Shown piece by piece: positions 55,144 to 64,000 of a stretch of DNA of 64,000 nucleotides. The stretch's first letter is position 1, and the number at the start of each line of letters is the position of its first letter. The notes beneath the pieces are model-generated. The model made no database searches and was not told where the DNA came from. It saw only the letters and a list, made by a program, of their open reading frames with translations. The position numbers and the translations under genes were made by a program. The DNA is from Candidatus Pelagibacter sp. RS40. GTDB taxonomy: Bacteria; Pseudomonadota; Alphaproteobacteria; Pelagibacterales; Pelagibacteraceae. The DNA is taken from positions 785,001 through 849,000 of the forward strand of contig NZ_CP020778.1 of assembly GCF_002101295.1 (NCBI RefSeq). The letters run 5' to 3'.

Positions 55144-55946
55144 AAATTTTGTTTCTAGGAGATATAGTTGGTGATGCAGGATGTATTGCAGTAAAAAAAA
55201 ATTTAAAAACAATTACAGAAAAAAATAAAATTGATTTTGTAATAGCTAATGGAGAAAATGCAGCCATAGACGGAGTTGGAATAACTGAAAATAATGTAAA
55301 AGAATTAATTAGTTCAGGAGTAGATGTTATTACAACTGGCAATCATGTTTGGGATCAGAAAGAAACTTTTGAATTTATAAAAAAAGAGAAAAGATTATTA
55401 AGACCAGAAAATTTACTTAACGATGTTCCTGGAAGTGGATTTGAAGTTTATATGTCAAAAAAAGGTTTGAGAGTTGGTGTTTTAAATTTGATGGGAAATG
55501 TTTTTATGAAAAAATGCAAAGATGTATTTGAAGTTACAAAAAATTTTATTGATAATCATAAATTAAAAAAAAATTATGATTTTTTAGTTGTAGATTTTCA
55601 TGGTGAAATCACTAGTGAAAAAATGGCTATGGGTCATTACTTAGATGGTCATGCAACCATTGTGGTCGGCACACATACACATGTACCAACAAATGATGCA
55701 AGAATATTAGATAATGGAACAGCTTATTTAACAGACGCTGGAATGTGTGGTGATTATGACTCTGTAATTGGAATGAATAAACAAAATTCAATAAATAGAT
55801 TTTTCAAAAGAGACTCGAAAAAACATTTCCCAGCTAAAGGAGAAGCAACACTTTGTGGCATGATAGTGAATGCAGATGAGAATAATGGCTTGGCCAAAAG
55901 TGTAACAAGTTTTATATATGGTGGTAAATTAACTGAAAATATTTAA
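55140..55946 (+). CDS. ymdB: YmdB-family metallophosphoesterase
   Basis: 268 residues. KILFLGDIVGDAG opens the protein with the first metal aspartate; IANGENAAIDGVGIT (about 34), TTGNHVWDQKE, VDFHGEITSEKMAMGHYLDG and VVGTHTHVPTNDARI supply the metal ligands. This is the TIGR00282/YmdB phosphodiesterase family, active on 2',3'-cyclic nucleotides in Bacillus. It lies between folate and YebC genes. The physiological role in this organism is unknown. Confidence 0.9.
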   Translation: MKILFLGDIVGDAGCIAVKKNLKTITEKNKIDFVIANGENAAIDGVGITENNVKELISSGVDVITTGNHVWDQKETFEFIKKEKRLLRPENLLNDVPGSGFEVYMSKKGLRVGVLNLMGNVFMKKCKDVFEVTKNFIDNHKLKKNYDFLVVDFHGEITSEKMAMGHYLDGHATIVVGTHTHVPTNDARILDNGTAYLTDAGMCGDYDSVIGMNKQNSINRFFKRDSKKHFPAKGEATLCGMIVNADENNGLAKSVTSFIYGGKLTENI

Positions 55947-55949
55947 TTT

Positions 55950-56672
55950 ATGGCTGGACATTCTCATTGGGCAGGAATCAAACATAAAAAAGGAAAAGCG
56001 GATAAACAAAGATCCAAAATTTTCTCTAAACTTTCACGAGAAATAACAGTTGCAGCAAAACTTGGTGATAAAAATCCAGATATGAATGCTAGATTACGAT
56101 CAGCAATTCAAGCTGCAAGATCAGCAAATATGCCTAAGGACAATATAGAGAGAGCAATAGATAAATCTAGTATAAGTGCAGACTCGAACTTTGAAAATCT
56201 TCGATATGAAGGTTTTGGTCCAAATAAAACAGCTGTTATAGTTGAAACTTTAACAGATAATAAAAATAGAACAGCTTCAAGTATTAGAACTATTTTTCAA
56301 AAAAGTGGCGGTGGACTTGGAACTCAAGGGTCAGCATCACATAACTTTCAACAGTTAGGAGTTATAAAAATAGATAAAGACGAAATTGATGATGAAGGTA
56401 TGCTTGAGCTAGCAATTGAAAGTGGTGCAAATGAATGTTTTTCCCACGAGAATTTTCATGAAGTACACACTGCAAATACTGAGATATATGAAGTAAAAAA
56501 TAAATTAGAAAAAAAAATTGAAAATTTTTTGTCTACAGAAATTGAATGGGTACCATTAAATACAGTAAATTTATCAGGAGAAAATAAAGATAATATGATT
56601 AAATTTTTAGAAACTTTAGATGATGATGAAGATGTACAAAATATTTTTACAAATGCAAAATTTGAGAATTAA
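55950..56672 (+). CDS. yebC: YebC/PmpR family regulator
   Basis: 240 residues. The start AGHSHWAGIKHKKGKADKQRSK and KDNIERAIDKSS are the conserved YebC N-terminus; GPNKTAVIVETLTDNKNRT and the C-terminal domain are typical. Recent work links the family to translation of difficult stretches, older work to transcription control. It lies in the traditional yebC-ruvC order, three bases before the RuvC-like gene. Confidence 0.94.
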   Translation: MAGHSHWAGIKHKKGKADKQRSKIFSKLSREITVAAKLGDKNPDMNARLRSAIQAARSANMPKDNIERAIDKSSISADSNFENLRYEGFGPNKTAVIVETLTDNKNRTASSIRTIFQKSGGGLGTQGSASHNFQQLGVIKIDKDEIDDEGMLELAIESGANECFSHENFHEVHTANTEIYEVKNKLEKKIENFLSTEIEWVPLNTVNLSGENKDNMIKFLETLDDDEDVQNIFTNAKFEN

Positions 56673-56675
56673 TTA

Positions 56676-57155
56676 ATGAATTTGGTTGGAATAGACCCTG
56701 GAATTAGTGGAGCAATTTCTATATTAAGAGATGGAAATATTTCAATGGTTGTTGACATGCCAACTATGACAGAAGGCACAAAGTCAAAAAAACAAATCAA
56801 TGCAGCTGAATTAGCAAACATCCTTACAAAGGAAAATATTTCACATGATGATAGAGTAATTCTTGAGAATGTTAGTGCAATGCCAGGACAAGGAGTTACA
56901 GGAATGTTTAGTTTTGGACAATCATTTGGTGTAATAAAAGGAGTTTGTGCAGCATTAAAATTGCCGGTAATTTTAGTAAGACCTGTTAAATGGAAAAAAC
57001 ATTTTAACTTACTTAATTCCGAGAAAGATGCTAGCAGGACTAAAGTCATTGAAACTTACCCATATATATCTTCAGAATTATCAAAAAAAAAAGATGCAAA
57101 CAAAGCTGACGCGATATTAATTGCTAAATATTATTTTGAAACTTTAGGTAAATAA
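56676..57155 (+). CDS. RuvC-fold Holliday-junction nuclease-like protein
   Basis: 159 residues of RNase H fold. GIDPGISGAIS gives the first catalytic Asp (about 7), VILENVSA the Glu (about 64), and KADAILIAKYY the last acidic residue (about 145). This is the RuvC catalytic pattern, but the sequence (ENVSAMPGQGVTGMFSFGQSFG) is closer to phage/plasmid-type RuvC-like proteins than to housekeeping RuvC. It occupies the ruvC position after yebC, yet ruvA and ruvB do not follow; tolQ comes instead. It may replace RuvC as resolvase. Confidence 0.72.
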   Translation: MNLVGIDPGISGAISILRDGNISMVVDMPTMTEGTKSKKQINAAELANILTKENISHDDRVILENVSAMPGQGVTGMFSFGQSFGVIKGVCAALKLPVILVRPVKWKKHFNLLNSEKDASRTKVIETYPYISSELSKKKDANKADAILIAKYYFETLGK

Positions 57156-57219
57156 TTAAATCCGAAATAATAGGAAATAAGAGCCAAATTAATGACACAA
57201 TTGAGTGTGAGAAGAAACC

Positions 57220-57894
57220 ATGGAAGCAGATATAACCTCACAAGCAGTTGGACTTTCAAGCAACACAGACTTTTCTTTAGTTAGCTTATTTTTAAGAGCA
57301 GATATTGTAGTAAAATCAGTAATGATTATTTTAGTAGCATTTTCGATTTACTCTTGGGCTATCATTTTTGATAAAATTAGACTTTTTAGAAAAATTAATA
57401 AAAGTGCGGAAGAATTTGAGGAAAAATTTTGGAAGTCAAAATCTGCAGAAACATTTTACAATAATTTACCTTCAGCTACCAATGATCCAATGGCTGAAGT
57501 ATTTAAAAGCTCAATGCAAATGGTGATGAAATCAAGATCAAAATCAAATTTATCCGAGAGATTAGAAGGTGTTTTGGAAGCAAATATTGAAAAGCAAATG
57601 ACCAACGTAGATAAAAATTACACCTTTCTTGCAACCGTAGGATCAACTGCTCCATTTATAGGATTGTTTGGAACTGTATGGGGCATTATGAATTCATTTC
57701 AATCAATTGCCATTTCAAGAAATACAAGTTTAGCAATTGTTGCTCCAGGTATTGCAGAAGCATTATTCGCTACAGCCTTAGGTTTGTTGGCGGCAATTCC
57801 AGCTGTTATTGCATACAATAAATTTAGCAATGATTCTAAAAAATATTCTCAAAAACTAGAAAACTTTTCAAAGAGATTTATTTCTATAATTTAG
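57220..57894 (+). CDS. tolQ: Tol-Pal system protein TolQ
   Basis: 224 residues with three membrane helices (about 25-45, 130-152, 165-190). FLATVGSTAPFIGLFGTVWGIM and APGIAEALFATALGLLAAIPAV are the TolQ/ExbB/MotA signature. With TolR it forms the proton-driven motor of the Tol-Pal complex that draws in the outer membrane at division. It precedes tolR by two bases. Confidence 0.95.
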   Translation: MEADITSQAVGLSSNTDFSLVSLFLRADIVVKSVMIILVAFSIYSWAIIFDKIRLFRKINKSAEEFEEKFWKSKSAETFYNNLPSATNDPMAEVFKSSMQMVMKSRSKSNLSERLEGVLEANIEKQMTNVDKNYTFLATVGSTAPFIGLFGTVWGIMNSFQSIAISRNTSLAIVAPGIAEALFATALGLLAAIPAVIAYNKFSNDSKKYSQKLENFSKRFISII

Positions 57895-57896
57895 AA

Positions 57897-58313
57897 ATGG
57901 CATTTAATTTAAAACGTTCAAAAAAAGAACCAATGAGCGAAATAAACGTAACTCCTTTTGTTGATGTTATGCTTGTGCTGCTTATAATTTTTATGGTTAC
58001 TGCTCCTTTATTAACTGTTGGTGTTCAAGTTGATTTGCCAGAGTCATCTGCTGATACTTTGCCAGAAGAAACTGAGCCCTTAACGTTAACAATAAATTCT
58101 AAAGGAGAGATTTTTATTCAAGAAACAAAAGTTGAGTATGAAAAAATAATCGCAAAAATTTTAGCTGTTTCAAATAATAGAACTGATACAAGAATTTTTG
58201 TTAGAGGAGATAAAACCATAAACTATGGAAGAGTACTAGAAATCATGGGTATGCTCTCGGGTTCAGGATTTACCAAAGTAGCCTTGATATCTGAACCATA
58301 TAAAGAGAGGTAA
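57897..58313 (+). CDS. tolR: Tol-Pal system protein TolR
   Basis: 138 residues. The N-terminal segment NVTPFVDVMLVLLIIFMVTAPLL (about 18-40) includes the membrane helix with the channel aspartate (Asp near 24) needed for proton flow, followed by a periplasmic domain (about 50-138). Typical ExbD/TolR length. The gene is set between tolQ and tolA with short gaps. Confidence 0.94.
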   Translation: MAFNLKRSKKEPMSEINVTPFVDVMLVLLIIFMVTAPLLTVGVQVDLPESSADTLPEETEPLTLTINSKGEIFIQETKVEYEKIIAKILAVSNNRTDTRIFVRGDKTINYGRVLEIMGMLSGSGFTKVALISEPYKER

Positions 58314-58315
58314 AC

Positions 58316-59287
58316 TTGTATAAAAGTTTATTTATTTCATCAATCTTTCACACAGCTATAGTTGTTTTAAGTATATTTACATTACCCTTTATAGCTAAGC
58401 CGCCATTAGATATACCTCCACTAGTTTCAGTCGAGCTCATTCAGATTTCTGACAAAACAAATATACCTTTTGCCCCAAAGGCAAAGAAAATTATAGAGAA
58501 AGTAAAAAAAGATAAAGAAAAATTGGTTTCTGAACAAGCTCCACCAAAAAAAATAAAGAAAGATGAAAAAAAAGAGATTACTCCAGAAAAAAATAAGGAA
58601 AATATTACAGAGTTGACTTCAAAAAAAACACCTACACCAGATACAAAAAAAGAGATTGTTAAAAAAGAGAAATTAGATGCAATCCCTCTACCTGATAAAA
58701 ATAATGAAAAACTTTCAGTTGAGGAAGAAAAAAAACAAAAACCTTCTAAAGATCTAACAGAAGACGAAAATTTAAAAGAGATAATTAAACCCAAAAAACC
58801 AAAAATAGATGATACGAAAGTGAAACAAGCATCTGAATTTGAAAAAAAAGAATTATTTGATCCAAATAATATTGCAGCTTTAATAGATAAATCTAAAGAG
58901 GATATTGGTGAAACAAACAAAATAACGGATAAAATTTCGCAATCTCAAGATGATACTATGAATATATCCTCATTAACATTGAGCGAAGAAGATGCCTTGA
59001 AAGCCCAAATTTTTGGTTGTTGGAGCATTCCCTTAGGTTTACCATACAATGAAAATTTGTTAGTTAGAATTAAATTAAAATTAAAACCAGACGGAACACT
59101 TATTAAGTCTGAAATTTTAGATCATGCGAGAATGAATATGCCAGGACAAGGTTTCTACAAAGTGCTAGCCGAGAGTGCTCTTAGAGCTATTCAATTGTGT
59201 CAACCTCTAAAAGTACCTACTAGTGGTTATGATAGGTGGAAAAATCTTCAACTAAACTTTGATGCTAGAGAAATGATAGGAGGTTAA
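58316..59287 (+). CDS. tolA: Tol-Pal system protein TolA
   Basis: 323 residues: one N-terminal membrane helix (about 5-25), a long Lys/Glu/Pro-rich spacer (about 45-220), and a C-terminal domain around 222-323 with [15 protein letters not shown] and [13 protein letters not shown] that binds TolB/Pal in other species. It links the inner-membrane motor to the outer membrane. The start is TTG at 58316 with GAGAGG upstream at five bases, which supports it. The C-terminal base overlaps the tolB ATG. Confidence 0.88.
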   Translation: MYKSLFISSIFHTAIVVLSIFTLPFIAKPPLDIPPLVSVELIQISDKTNIPFAPKAKKIIEKVKKDKEKLVSEQAPPKKIKKDEKKEITPEKNKENITELTSKKTPTPDTKKEIVKKEKLDAIPLPDKNNEKLSVEEEKKQKPSKDLTEDENLKEIIKPKKPKIDDTKVKQASEFEKKELFDPNNIAALIDKSKEDIGETNKITDKISQSQDDTMNISSLTLSEEDALKAQIFGCWSIPLGLPYNENLLVRIKLKLKPDGTLIKSEILDHARMNMPGQGFYKVLAESALRAIQLCQPLKVPTSGYDRWKNLQLNFDAREMIGG

Positions 59288-60639
59288 TGAAACAATTTAA
59301 ATTAATTTTAAATGCAATTTTTATATTATTTATAAGTATTTCAAAGTCTTACTCGCTTGTTGAAGTGGATATAACTCGTGGGAATTTAAATCCACTTCCT
59401 ATTGCTGTCTCACCATTGTTTCAAGATAATAACTCTAATATTTTTTTTGAAAAGGAATTGGAAATTAAAGATATAGGATCAGAAATTTCAAAAGTAATTG
59501 AAAATAACTTAAAACAATCAGGATTGTTTAATCCTTTGAGCAAGGATGCGTTTCTACAAAAACCTGATATTGCTCATCTTAAACCTAGATTTGAGGATTG
59601 GGCGTTAATAAAATCTCAAGCTTTGATAACTGGCAAAGTAACAGCCATCAATGAAAAACTCAAAGTTGAGTTTAGATTATGGGATGTGCTAGCAGGTAGA
59701 GAAATGCTCGCGCTTGCGTTCACAACAGTGCCAAGTAATTGGAGAAGAGTAGGACATATTATTACAGATAAAGTTTATCAAAGACTTACTGGTGAAAAAG
59801 GATATTTTGATACAAGAATAATCTATGTTTCAGAGGAAGGTCCAAAAACTCAACGGATAAAAAAACTTGCTATAATGGATCAAGATGGATTTAACACAAA
59901 ATATTTAACTCTTGGTAATGAGCTAGTGCTTACTCCAAGATTTAATCCTACCAATCAAATGGTAACATACCTCTCGTATTTTAGAAATTTACCTAGAGTT
60001 TATTTATTAGATATTGAGACAGGAATCCAAGAAGTTGTAGGCGATTTTCCAGGGATGACATTTGCTCCAAGATTTTCACCTGATGGAAAAAAAATAATAA
60101 TGAGTTTTGCGAAAGATGGAAATTCAGATATTTATACTATGGATATTGAAAATAGAATTGTTGAGAGAATTACCAATCATCCATCAATAGATACATCCCC
60201 TTCTTACTCACCAGATGGTAAATTTATTACATTCAATTCAGACAGAAGTGGATACCAACAGATTTATGTTATGAAAAGTGACGGTTCAAATGTAAAAAGA
60301 ATTTCTTTTGGGAAAGGACTGTATGGCACACCTGTATGGTCACCACGAGGAGATTTAATTGCTTTTACTAAACTTCATAAAGGTAAGTTTTATATTGGGG
60401 TTATGCGTGTAGATGGTAAAGGCGAAAGGCTACTAACAGAAAATTACTATCAAGAAGCACCGTCATGGGCTCCAAATGGAAGAGTTCTTATTTTTTATAG
60501 AGAGACAAAATCAAATGATAAAGGTGAAGGTTTTACTGCAAAGCTTTGGTCGATTGATTTAACAGGATATAATGAAAGAATGGTGAGCACAGAGACAGAT
60601 GCTTCAGACCCATCTTGGTCGTCTTTATTAAGTAATTAG
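59287..60639 (+). CDS. tolB: Tol-Pal system beta-propeller protein TolB
   Basis: 450 residues. A signal peptide is likely (residues 1-23, basic start then hydrophobic). The N-terminal domain (about 25-170) is followed by the six-bladed propeller with repeats such as [32 protein letters not shown] and [16 protein letters not shown]. It is periplasmic and interacts with Pal and TolA. Length is normal. A 97-base gap before pal suggests that pal can be transcribed on its own. Confidence 0.95.
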   Translation: MKQFKLILNAIFILFISISKSYSLVEVDITRGNLNPLPIAVSPLFQDNNSNIFFEKELEIKDIGSEISKVIENNLKQSGLFNPLSKDAFLQKPDIAHLKPRFEDWALIKSQALITGKVTAINEKLKVEFRLWDVLAGREMLALAFTTVPSNWRRVGHIITDKVYQRLTGEKGYFDTRIIYVSEEGPKTQRIKKLAIMDQDGFNTKYLTLGNELVLTPRFNPTNQMVTYLSYFRNLPRVYLLDIETGIQEVVGDFPGMTFAPRFSPDGKKIIMSFAKDGNSDIYTMDIENRIVERITNHPSIDTSPSYSPDGKFITFNSDRSGYQQIYVMKSDGSNVKRISFGKGLYGTPVWSPRGDLIAFTKLHKGKFYIGVMRVDGKGERLLTENYYQEAPSWAPNGRVLIFYRETKSNDKGEGFTAKLWSIDLTGYNERMVSTETDASDPSWSSLLSN

Positions 60640-60736
60640 TCTAAATTTTTTAAAAAAAACACAAATAATGTTGATTTTTTGACTTGAAAGATCTAATTAG
60701 TTGTGAAAAAGTTCTAAAAAATACTAAGGAGCATTA

Positions 60737-61225
60737 ATGAATTTAAGCAAAATCCTAAAAAATACTTTTCTAATAATTTTATTAAGTATGGTTGTATCTG
60801 CTTGCGCAACTAAAAAAACAGCAACTACTTTAGATTCTCAAATTCAAGGGGATGTTTATACAGGAACAGATACAGTTGAGTATTTAGCTAAAGGTGTTCC
60901 AGATAGAGTATTCTTTGCTACAAACGAGTCTATACTTACGACAATGTCAAGAGATACATTAAGAAAACAAGCAGCATGGTTAAGAGATAATCCTAGTGTC
61001 AATGTTGTTCTTGAAGGGCATGCCGATGAAAGAGGAACAAGAGAATACAATTTAGCATTAGGAGAAAGAAGAGCTAACGCAGCTAAAGATTACCTAATGA
61101 CTTATGGAGTTTCGGCAGATAGAATATCAGTGATTAGTTATGGAAAAGAAAGACCAGTTGATTCAGGATCAAATCCTCTCTCATGGTCTAAAAATAGAAG
61201 ATCAGTTACTGTAAAAGCTAACTAA
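60737..61225 (+). CDS. pal: Peptidoglycan-associated lipoprotein Pal
   Basis: 162 residues. The lipoprotein signal ends with the lipobox VSAC (cysteine at about 22), giving an outer-membrane lipoprotein. The C-terminal OmpA-like domain has VVLEGHADERGTREYNLALGERRANAA, the peptidoglycan-binding motif. A good ribosome site (AAGGAG) precedes the ATG. Followed by a strong intrinsic terminator. It anchors the outer membrane to the wall with TolB/TolA. Confidence 0.96.
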   Translation: MNLSKILKNTFLIILLSMVVSACATKKTATTLDSQIQGDVYTGTDTVEYLAKGVPDRVFFATNESILTTMSRDTLRKQAAWLRDNPSVNVVLEGHADERGTREYNLALGERRANAAKDYLMTYGVSADRISVISYGKERPVDSGSNPLSWSKNRRSVTVKAN

Positions 61226-61242
61226 AAAATAAAAAGATTTTT

Positions 61243-61276
61243 AAAAAAGACCCCTTTAGTTTGGGGTCTTTTTTTT
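61243..61276 (+). terminator. Rho-independent terminator after pal
   Basis: Inverted repeat AAAGACCCC (61246-61254) and GGGGTCTTT (61263-61271) around the 8-base loop TTTAGTTT, with a run of eight T residues at the 3' side (61269-61276). G/C pairs are rare here, so the GACCCC/GGGGTC stem stands out. It separates pal from cpoB and shows that cpoB onward needs readthrough or a new promoter. Confidence 0.92.
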
Positions 61277-61304
61277 GCCATTTTTATACTTAAAATTTTA
61301 TTCA

Positions 61305-62294
61305 ATGTTAAATATCAAAAAAAACTTTGGTTATTTGTTTATTTTTTTTTATTTACTCTCCCCAACAAGTTTGACTGCAGATACATCAGAAATAAAAGAA
61401 ATTTTGCAATTAATCCAAAAAGATTTAAGGACGTTAGAAAGAGCAGTTTATTCAGAGTCTTTTTCTCAATCCTCAAATTCGAATTCAAATAATTCAGTTA
61501 AAGAAAGCGAAGATGTACTAACAAGACATTTGTTAAAATTATCTGAAATAGAAAAACAGTTTCAACAATTAACAAACAAATATGAGGAGATCAATTTTAA
61601 AATTGATAAATTAAATTCTAGATTATCAAAAGTTCAAGCAGATAATCAATTAAGGTTTCAACAGCTAGAAACTAGTAATGTAGGAATTGATAGTAGTTCT
61701 TTAACAAAGCTTCCTACAGACACAACTAATGATAAAGAAAAAATTCTACCAGGTTCTACTCAACCTCAAGATTTAGGAACGGTTTCTTATAAAGACATGA
61801 CAAATGAAAGTGAAAGCCAATCTGTTCAATCTATAGATGCGACCAAAACTGTTGTGACTGAAACATTTCAATCAGAGGAAAAAATATTACCAGATGGTAC
61901 ACCAGAAAATCAATATGAATTTGCAACAAGTTTTCTAAAAGTTGGAGATTACAATATGGCAGAAAGAGCATTTAAAGAATTTGTTGATACTAATCCGGAA
62001 CATAAATTATCTGGAAATGCTCAGTACTGGTATGCTGAAACTTTTAGAATTAGACAACTTTATACTGATGCAGCATCTGCATATTTAGAGGGTTATCAAA
62101 AATATCCTAAAAGTGAAAAAGCACCTATCAATCTATTAAAACTCGGAGTATCATTAGTACAAATTGGAGAAAAAGATCAAGGGTGTCTTATGATTTCTGG
62201 TGTAAAGAAACAATATCCAGGAGCAACTCAATCTGTGCTTCAAAAAGCAAAGTATGAAGAAAAGAAATTCGAGTGTAAACAAAACAATTCATAA
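61305..62294 (+). CDS. cpoB: Tol-Pal associated periplasmic protein CpoB (YbgF)
   Basis: 329 residues from the ATG at 61305. A signal peptide covers about 1-26 (FIFFYLLSPTSLTA). A coiled coil follows (about 30-125), then a low-complexity Ser/Thr/Asp linker and C-terminal TPR repeats (about 205-320) with FATSFLKVGDYNMAERAFKEFV and AQYWYAETFRIRQLYTDAASAYLEGYQ. The upstream in-frame TTG at 61275 overlaps the terminator and is rejected. CpoB coordinates wall synthesis and Tol action in E. coli. The 3' end overlaps tilS. Confidence 0.88.
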   Translation: MLNIKKNFGYLFIFFYLLSPTSLTADTSEIKEILQLIQKDLRTLERAVYSESFSQSSNSNSNNSVKESEDVLTRHLLKLSEIEKQFQQLTNKYEEINFKIDKLNSRLSKVQADNQLRFQQLETSNVGIDSSSLTKLPTDTTNDKEKILPGSTQPQDLGTVSYKDMTNESESQSVQSIDATKTVVTETFQSEEKILPDGTPENQYEFATSFLKVGDYNMAERAFKEFVDTNPEHKLSGNAQYWYAETFRIRQLYTDAASAYLEGYQKYPKSEKAPINLLKLGVSLVQIGEKDQGCLMISGVKKQYPGATQSVLQKAKYEEKKFECKQNNS

Positions 62295-63294
62295 TTTTTA
62301 TTTATCCAAACTTAAAAACCCAAAAATAAAAAAACTTTATTCAAGGTTTAAAAGAATAATTTCAAAAGATACTGATAAAAATTATTGTGTTGCGATCTCT
62401 GGTGGTCCAGACAGTATGGCATTGGCTTTCTTAACGAAATGCATGTCTATGGAGAGGGGCACAAGTAATGTTTATTTTCACATCGATCATAAATTAAGAA
62501 AAGAATCAAAAAAAGAGGCGTTATTTATTAAAAAAATTCTAAAAAAATTTGACGTTAATTTAAATATTTTAAAATGGGTAAAAAATAACAATCTTAATAA
62601 TATTCAAGAGCAAGCTCGATTAAAGAGATACGAATTATTAATTAAAAAATGTAGGAATCATAAACTAAATAAAATTTTAACAGCTCATCACAAAGATGAT
62701 TTATACGAAAATTTTTTTATAAGATTGCTTCGAGGGTCGGGTTTAAATGGACTTATATCCTTCAAAAAAAAATACTCTAAATTAAAGATAAATGAAAAAA
62801 TTTTGATTTTTAGGCCTCTTTTGAATTTTTCTAAAAATGAGTTGATATATATCTCTGAAAATACATTTGGTAACTATATCAAAGATCCATCAAACCTAGA
62901 TAACAAGTATTTAAGAGTTTACGTTAGAAATATTTTAAATAATTTTAAATTTAACAAAAAAAACAAAAATTTTGATAAATCTTTATCAAATCTTCATAAG
63001 AGCAATAAAGCTCTTGAGCATTATATAAAAAAAAATATTGATTTAAATGTTATTAAAAATAAAGAAAAAGTAATTGTTAGTAAAAATTTTTTTTCAGAAC
63101 CTGATGAAGTAGTATTTAGATCACTAAATATTGTTTTAAATTCTTTTTCATACAAAGCAAAACTATCCAGAGGGAGCAAAATAATGAATCTCATAAAAAA
63201 TTTCAAAAATTCAAAAGATACTTATAAAACAACATTATCAGGGTGTGTTTTTAAAAAAGTCAGCAATACAATGATTATTTCAAGAGAAATTTAG
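62254..63294 (+). CDS. tilS: tRNA(Ile)-lysidine synthase TilS
   Basis: 346 residues. The PP-loop is VAISGGPDSMALAFL (about 47-61); LTAHHKDDLYENFFIRLLRGSGLNGL and FRPLLNFSKNELI are further TilS motifs. It changes C34 of the tRNA-Ile CAU anticodon to lysidine so that AUA is read as isoleucine, which matters here because AUA codons are frequent. Start at 62254 gives a 41-base overlap with cpoB; no better downstream start lies before the conserved region. The C-terminal domain is short and divergent. Confidence 0.9.
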   Translation: MKKRNSSVNKTIHNFYLSKLKNPKIKKLYSRFKRIISKDTDKNYCVAISGGPDSMALAFLTKCMSMERGTSNVYFHIDHKLRKESKKEALFIKKILKKFDVNLNILKWVKNNNLNNIQEQARLKRYELLIKKCRNHKLNKILTAHHKDDLYENFFIRLLRGSGLNGLISFKKKYSKLKINEKILIFRPLLNFSKNELIYISENTFGNYIKDPSNLDNKYLRVYVRNILNNFKFNKKNKNFDKSLSNLHKSNKALEHYIKKNIDLNVIKNKEKVIVSKNFFSEPDEVVFRSLNIVLNSFSYKAKLSRGSKIMNLIKNFKNSKDTYKTTLSGCVFKKVSNTMIISREI

Positions 63295-63360
63295 TTATTT
63301 TGCAGAATATATGTACAAATTGACACTTGTTTATTCTCTAATAATTCTTACTTTATCAAC

Positions 63361-64000
63361 ATGAACTTCAAAAACTTAGCCATGTGGGGAATTATAGTTC
63401 TCCTTACAATTGGTCTTTACAACATGTTTAAAAACCCACAGGGAACTATGGCTCAAAAAAATAATATTATTTTCTCTGAATTTTTGACAGAGGTAGACAA
63501 TGGAAGAGTAGTTCAAGTTGAGATTTCTGGAAAAAATATAAAAGGTGTTTTGTCAAATGGTCAACAGTTTAATACTTATGCACCTGACGATCCAAACCTT
63601 ATTCAAAAATTAAGTGACAAAGGTGTTAGCATTTCTGCGAGTCCATTAGAGGAGAAAATGCCATCACTCCTAGGCATATTATTATCTTGGTTCCCCATGT
63701 TACTTTTAATAGCCGTTTGGATATTTTTTATGAGACAAATGCAAGGTGGCAAAGGTGGAGCGATGGGTTTTGGAAGATCTAAAGCTAAAATGATGAATGA
63801 GGTCAAGGGCAAGGTTACATTTAATGATGTTGCTGGAGTTGAAGAAGCAAAAGAAGAAGTAGAAGAGGTTGTAGAATTTTTAAAAGATCCAAGAAAATTT
63901 AGTAGATTGGGTGGAAAAATTCCAAGAGGTTGTTTATTAGTTGGGCCTCCAGGAACTGGAAAAACTTTATTGGCAAGAGCTATAGCAGGTGAAGCTGGAG
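63361..64000 (+). CDS. ftsH: ATP-dependent zinc metalloprotease FtsH, N-terminal part
   Basis: The first 213 codons; the gene runs off the right edge. An N-terminal membrane helix (about 6-22), a small periplasmic domain (about 30-100), a second helix (about 102-122) and the start of the AAA module follow, with [21 protein letters not shown] and the Walker A GPPGTGKT near residue 200. The protease domain (HEXXH) is outside the window. It degrades membrane and regulatory proteins. The tilS-ftsH order is conserved in proteobacteria. Confidence 0.97.
   Translation, partial: MNFKNLAMWGIIVLLTIGLYNMFKNPQGTMAQKNNIIFSEFLTEVDNGRVVQVEISGKNIKGVLSNGQQFNTYAPDDPNLIQKLSDKGVSISASPLEEKMPSLLGILLSWFPMLLLIAVWIFFMRQMQGGKGGAMGFGRSKAKMMNEVKGKVTFNDVAGVEEAKEEVEEVVEFLKDPRKFSRLGGKIPRGCLLVGPPGTGKTLLARAIAGEAG

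Noticed and set aside
58441..58920. 159-codon Ser/Phe-rich minus-strand frame
   Set aside because: It is the antisense of the Lys/Glu-rich TolA spacer, which mechanically gives Phe/Ser runs.
61275..61304. Upstream TTG start for cpoB
   Set aside because: It overlaps the T-tail of the pal terminator and would put charged and extra hydrophobic residues before a normal signal peptide; the ATG at 61305 fits better.
1..64000. CRISPR arrays, insertion sequences, integrases or prophage genes
   Set aside because: No regularly spaced repeats, transposase or integrase motifs, or terminal inverted repeats were seen, although the island is clearly strain-variable.

Overview
This window is very A/T-rich, densely packed DNA with short or negative gene spacing, many TTG/GTG starts and small versions of standard proteins. 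Gene content and order (split pntA beside a tiny cytochrome oxidase subunit IV, a TrcR/DUF1013 gene, tkt-gap-pgk-fba, tolQRAB-pal-cpoB-tilS-ftsH) point to an alphaproteobacterium. The combination with a giant surface-polysaccharide island ending exactly at a lone 5S rRNA gene is typical of SAR11 (Pelagibacterales, 'Candidatus Pelagibacter'). That assignment is from recognition of layout, not from a search.

Positions 1-40,800 are an accessory island for cell-surface glycans, matching the SAR11 hypervariable region known to lie between the 23S and 5S rRNA genes. From left to right it holds: the end of a phosphonate pathway on the minus strand (phosphonopyruvate decarboxylase, a cytidylyltransferase-PEP mutase fusion, an APS-kinase-like gene); a sulfatase-fold phosphotransferase-like protein; a nonulosonic (legionaminic-type) acid operon with an N-formyltransferase where an acetyltransferase is normally expected; a minus-strand carbamoyltransferase/DUF5989/SxtJ trio; an unusual five-enzyme module built from repurposed central-metabolism folds (GAPDH-like, 2-phosphoglycerate-kinase-like, ketol-acid-reductoisomerase-like, SDR, nucleotidyltransferase); and chain assembly and export functions (PglK-like ABC exporter, Wzz, two Wzy/WaaL-like proteins, several glycosyltransferases). 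It ends with sugar-modifying enzymes (nucleotide-sugar dehydrogenase, CDP-alcohol phosphotransferase, asparagine synthase, a two-subunit ThDP enzyme, methyltransferase, aminotransferase), an initiating sugar-phosphate transferase and a CapD/WbpM dehydratase.

Positions 40,800-64,000 are core genome. After the 5S rRNA come a small epimerase, Cys-free L36, a COX subunit IV-like peptide, pntA1-pntA2-pntB and a transaldolase. A minus-strand block follows: initiator tRNA, S21, TrcR, L31, SuhB, EF-P, ThiE, class I aldolase, Pgk, Gap, Tkt. The plus strand then carries a coiled-coil protein, ZapA, 5-formyl-THF cyclo-ligase, YmdB, YebC, a RuvC-fold protein, TolQRAB, Pal, a strong terminator, CpoB, TilS and the start of FtsH.

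Items most worth a second look are the repurposed central-metabolism module (18,700-22,612), the formylated-nonulosonate operon with a 20-codon relic of a second formyltransferase, two probable non-standard starts (CTG at 11,963 and ATT for S21), the isolated 5S gene, and the absence of ruvA/ruvB/ybgC from the yebC-ruvC-tol locus.
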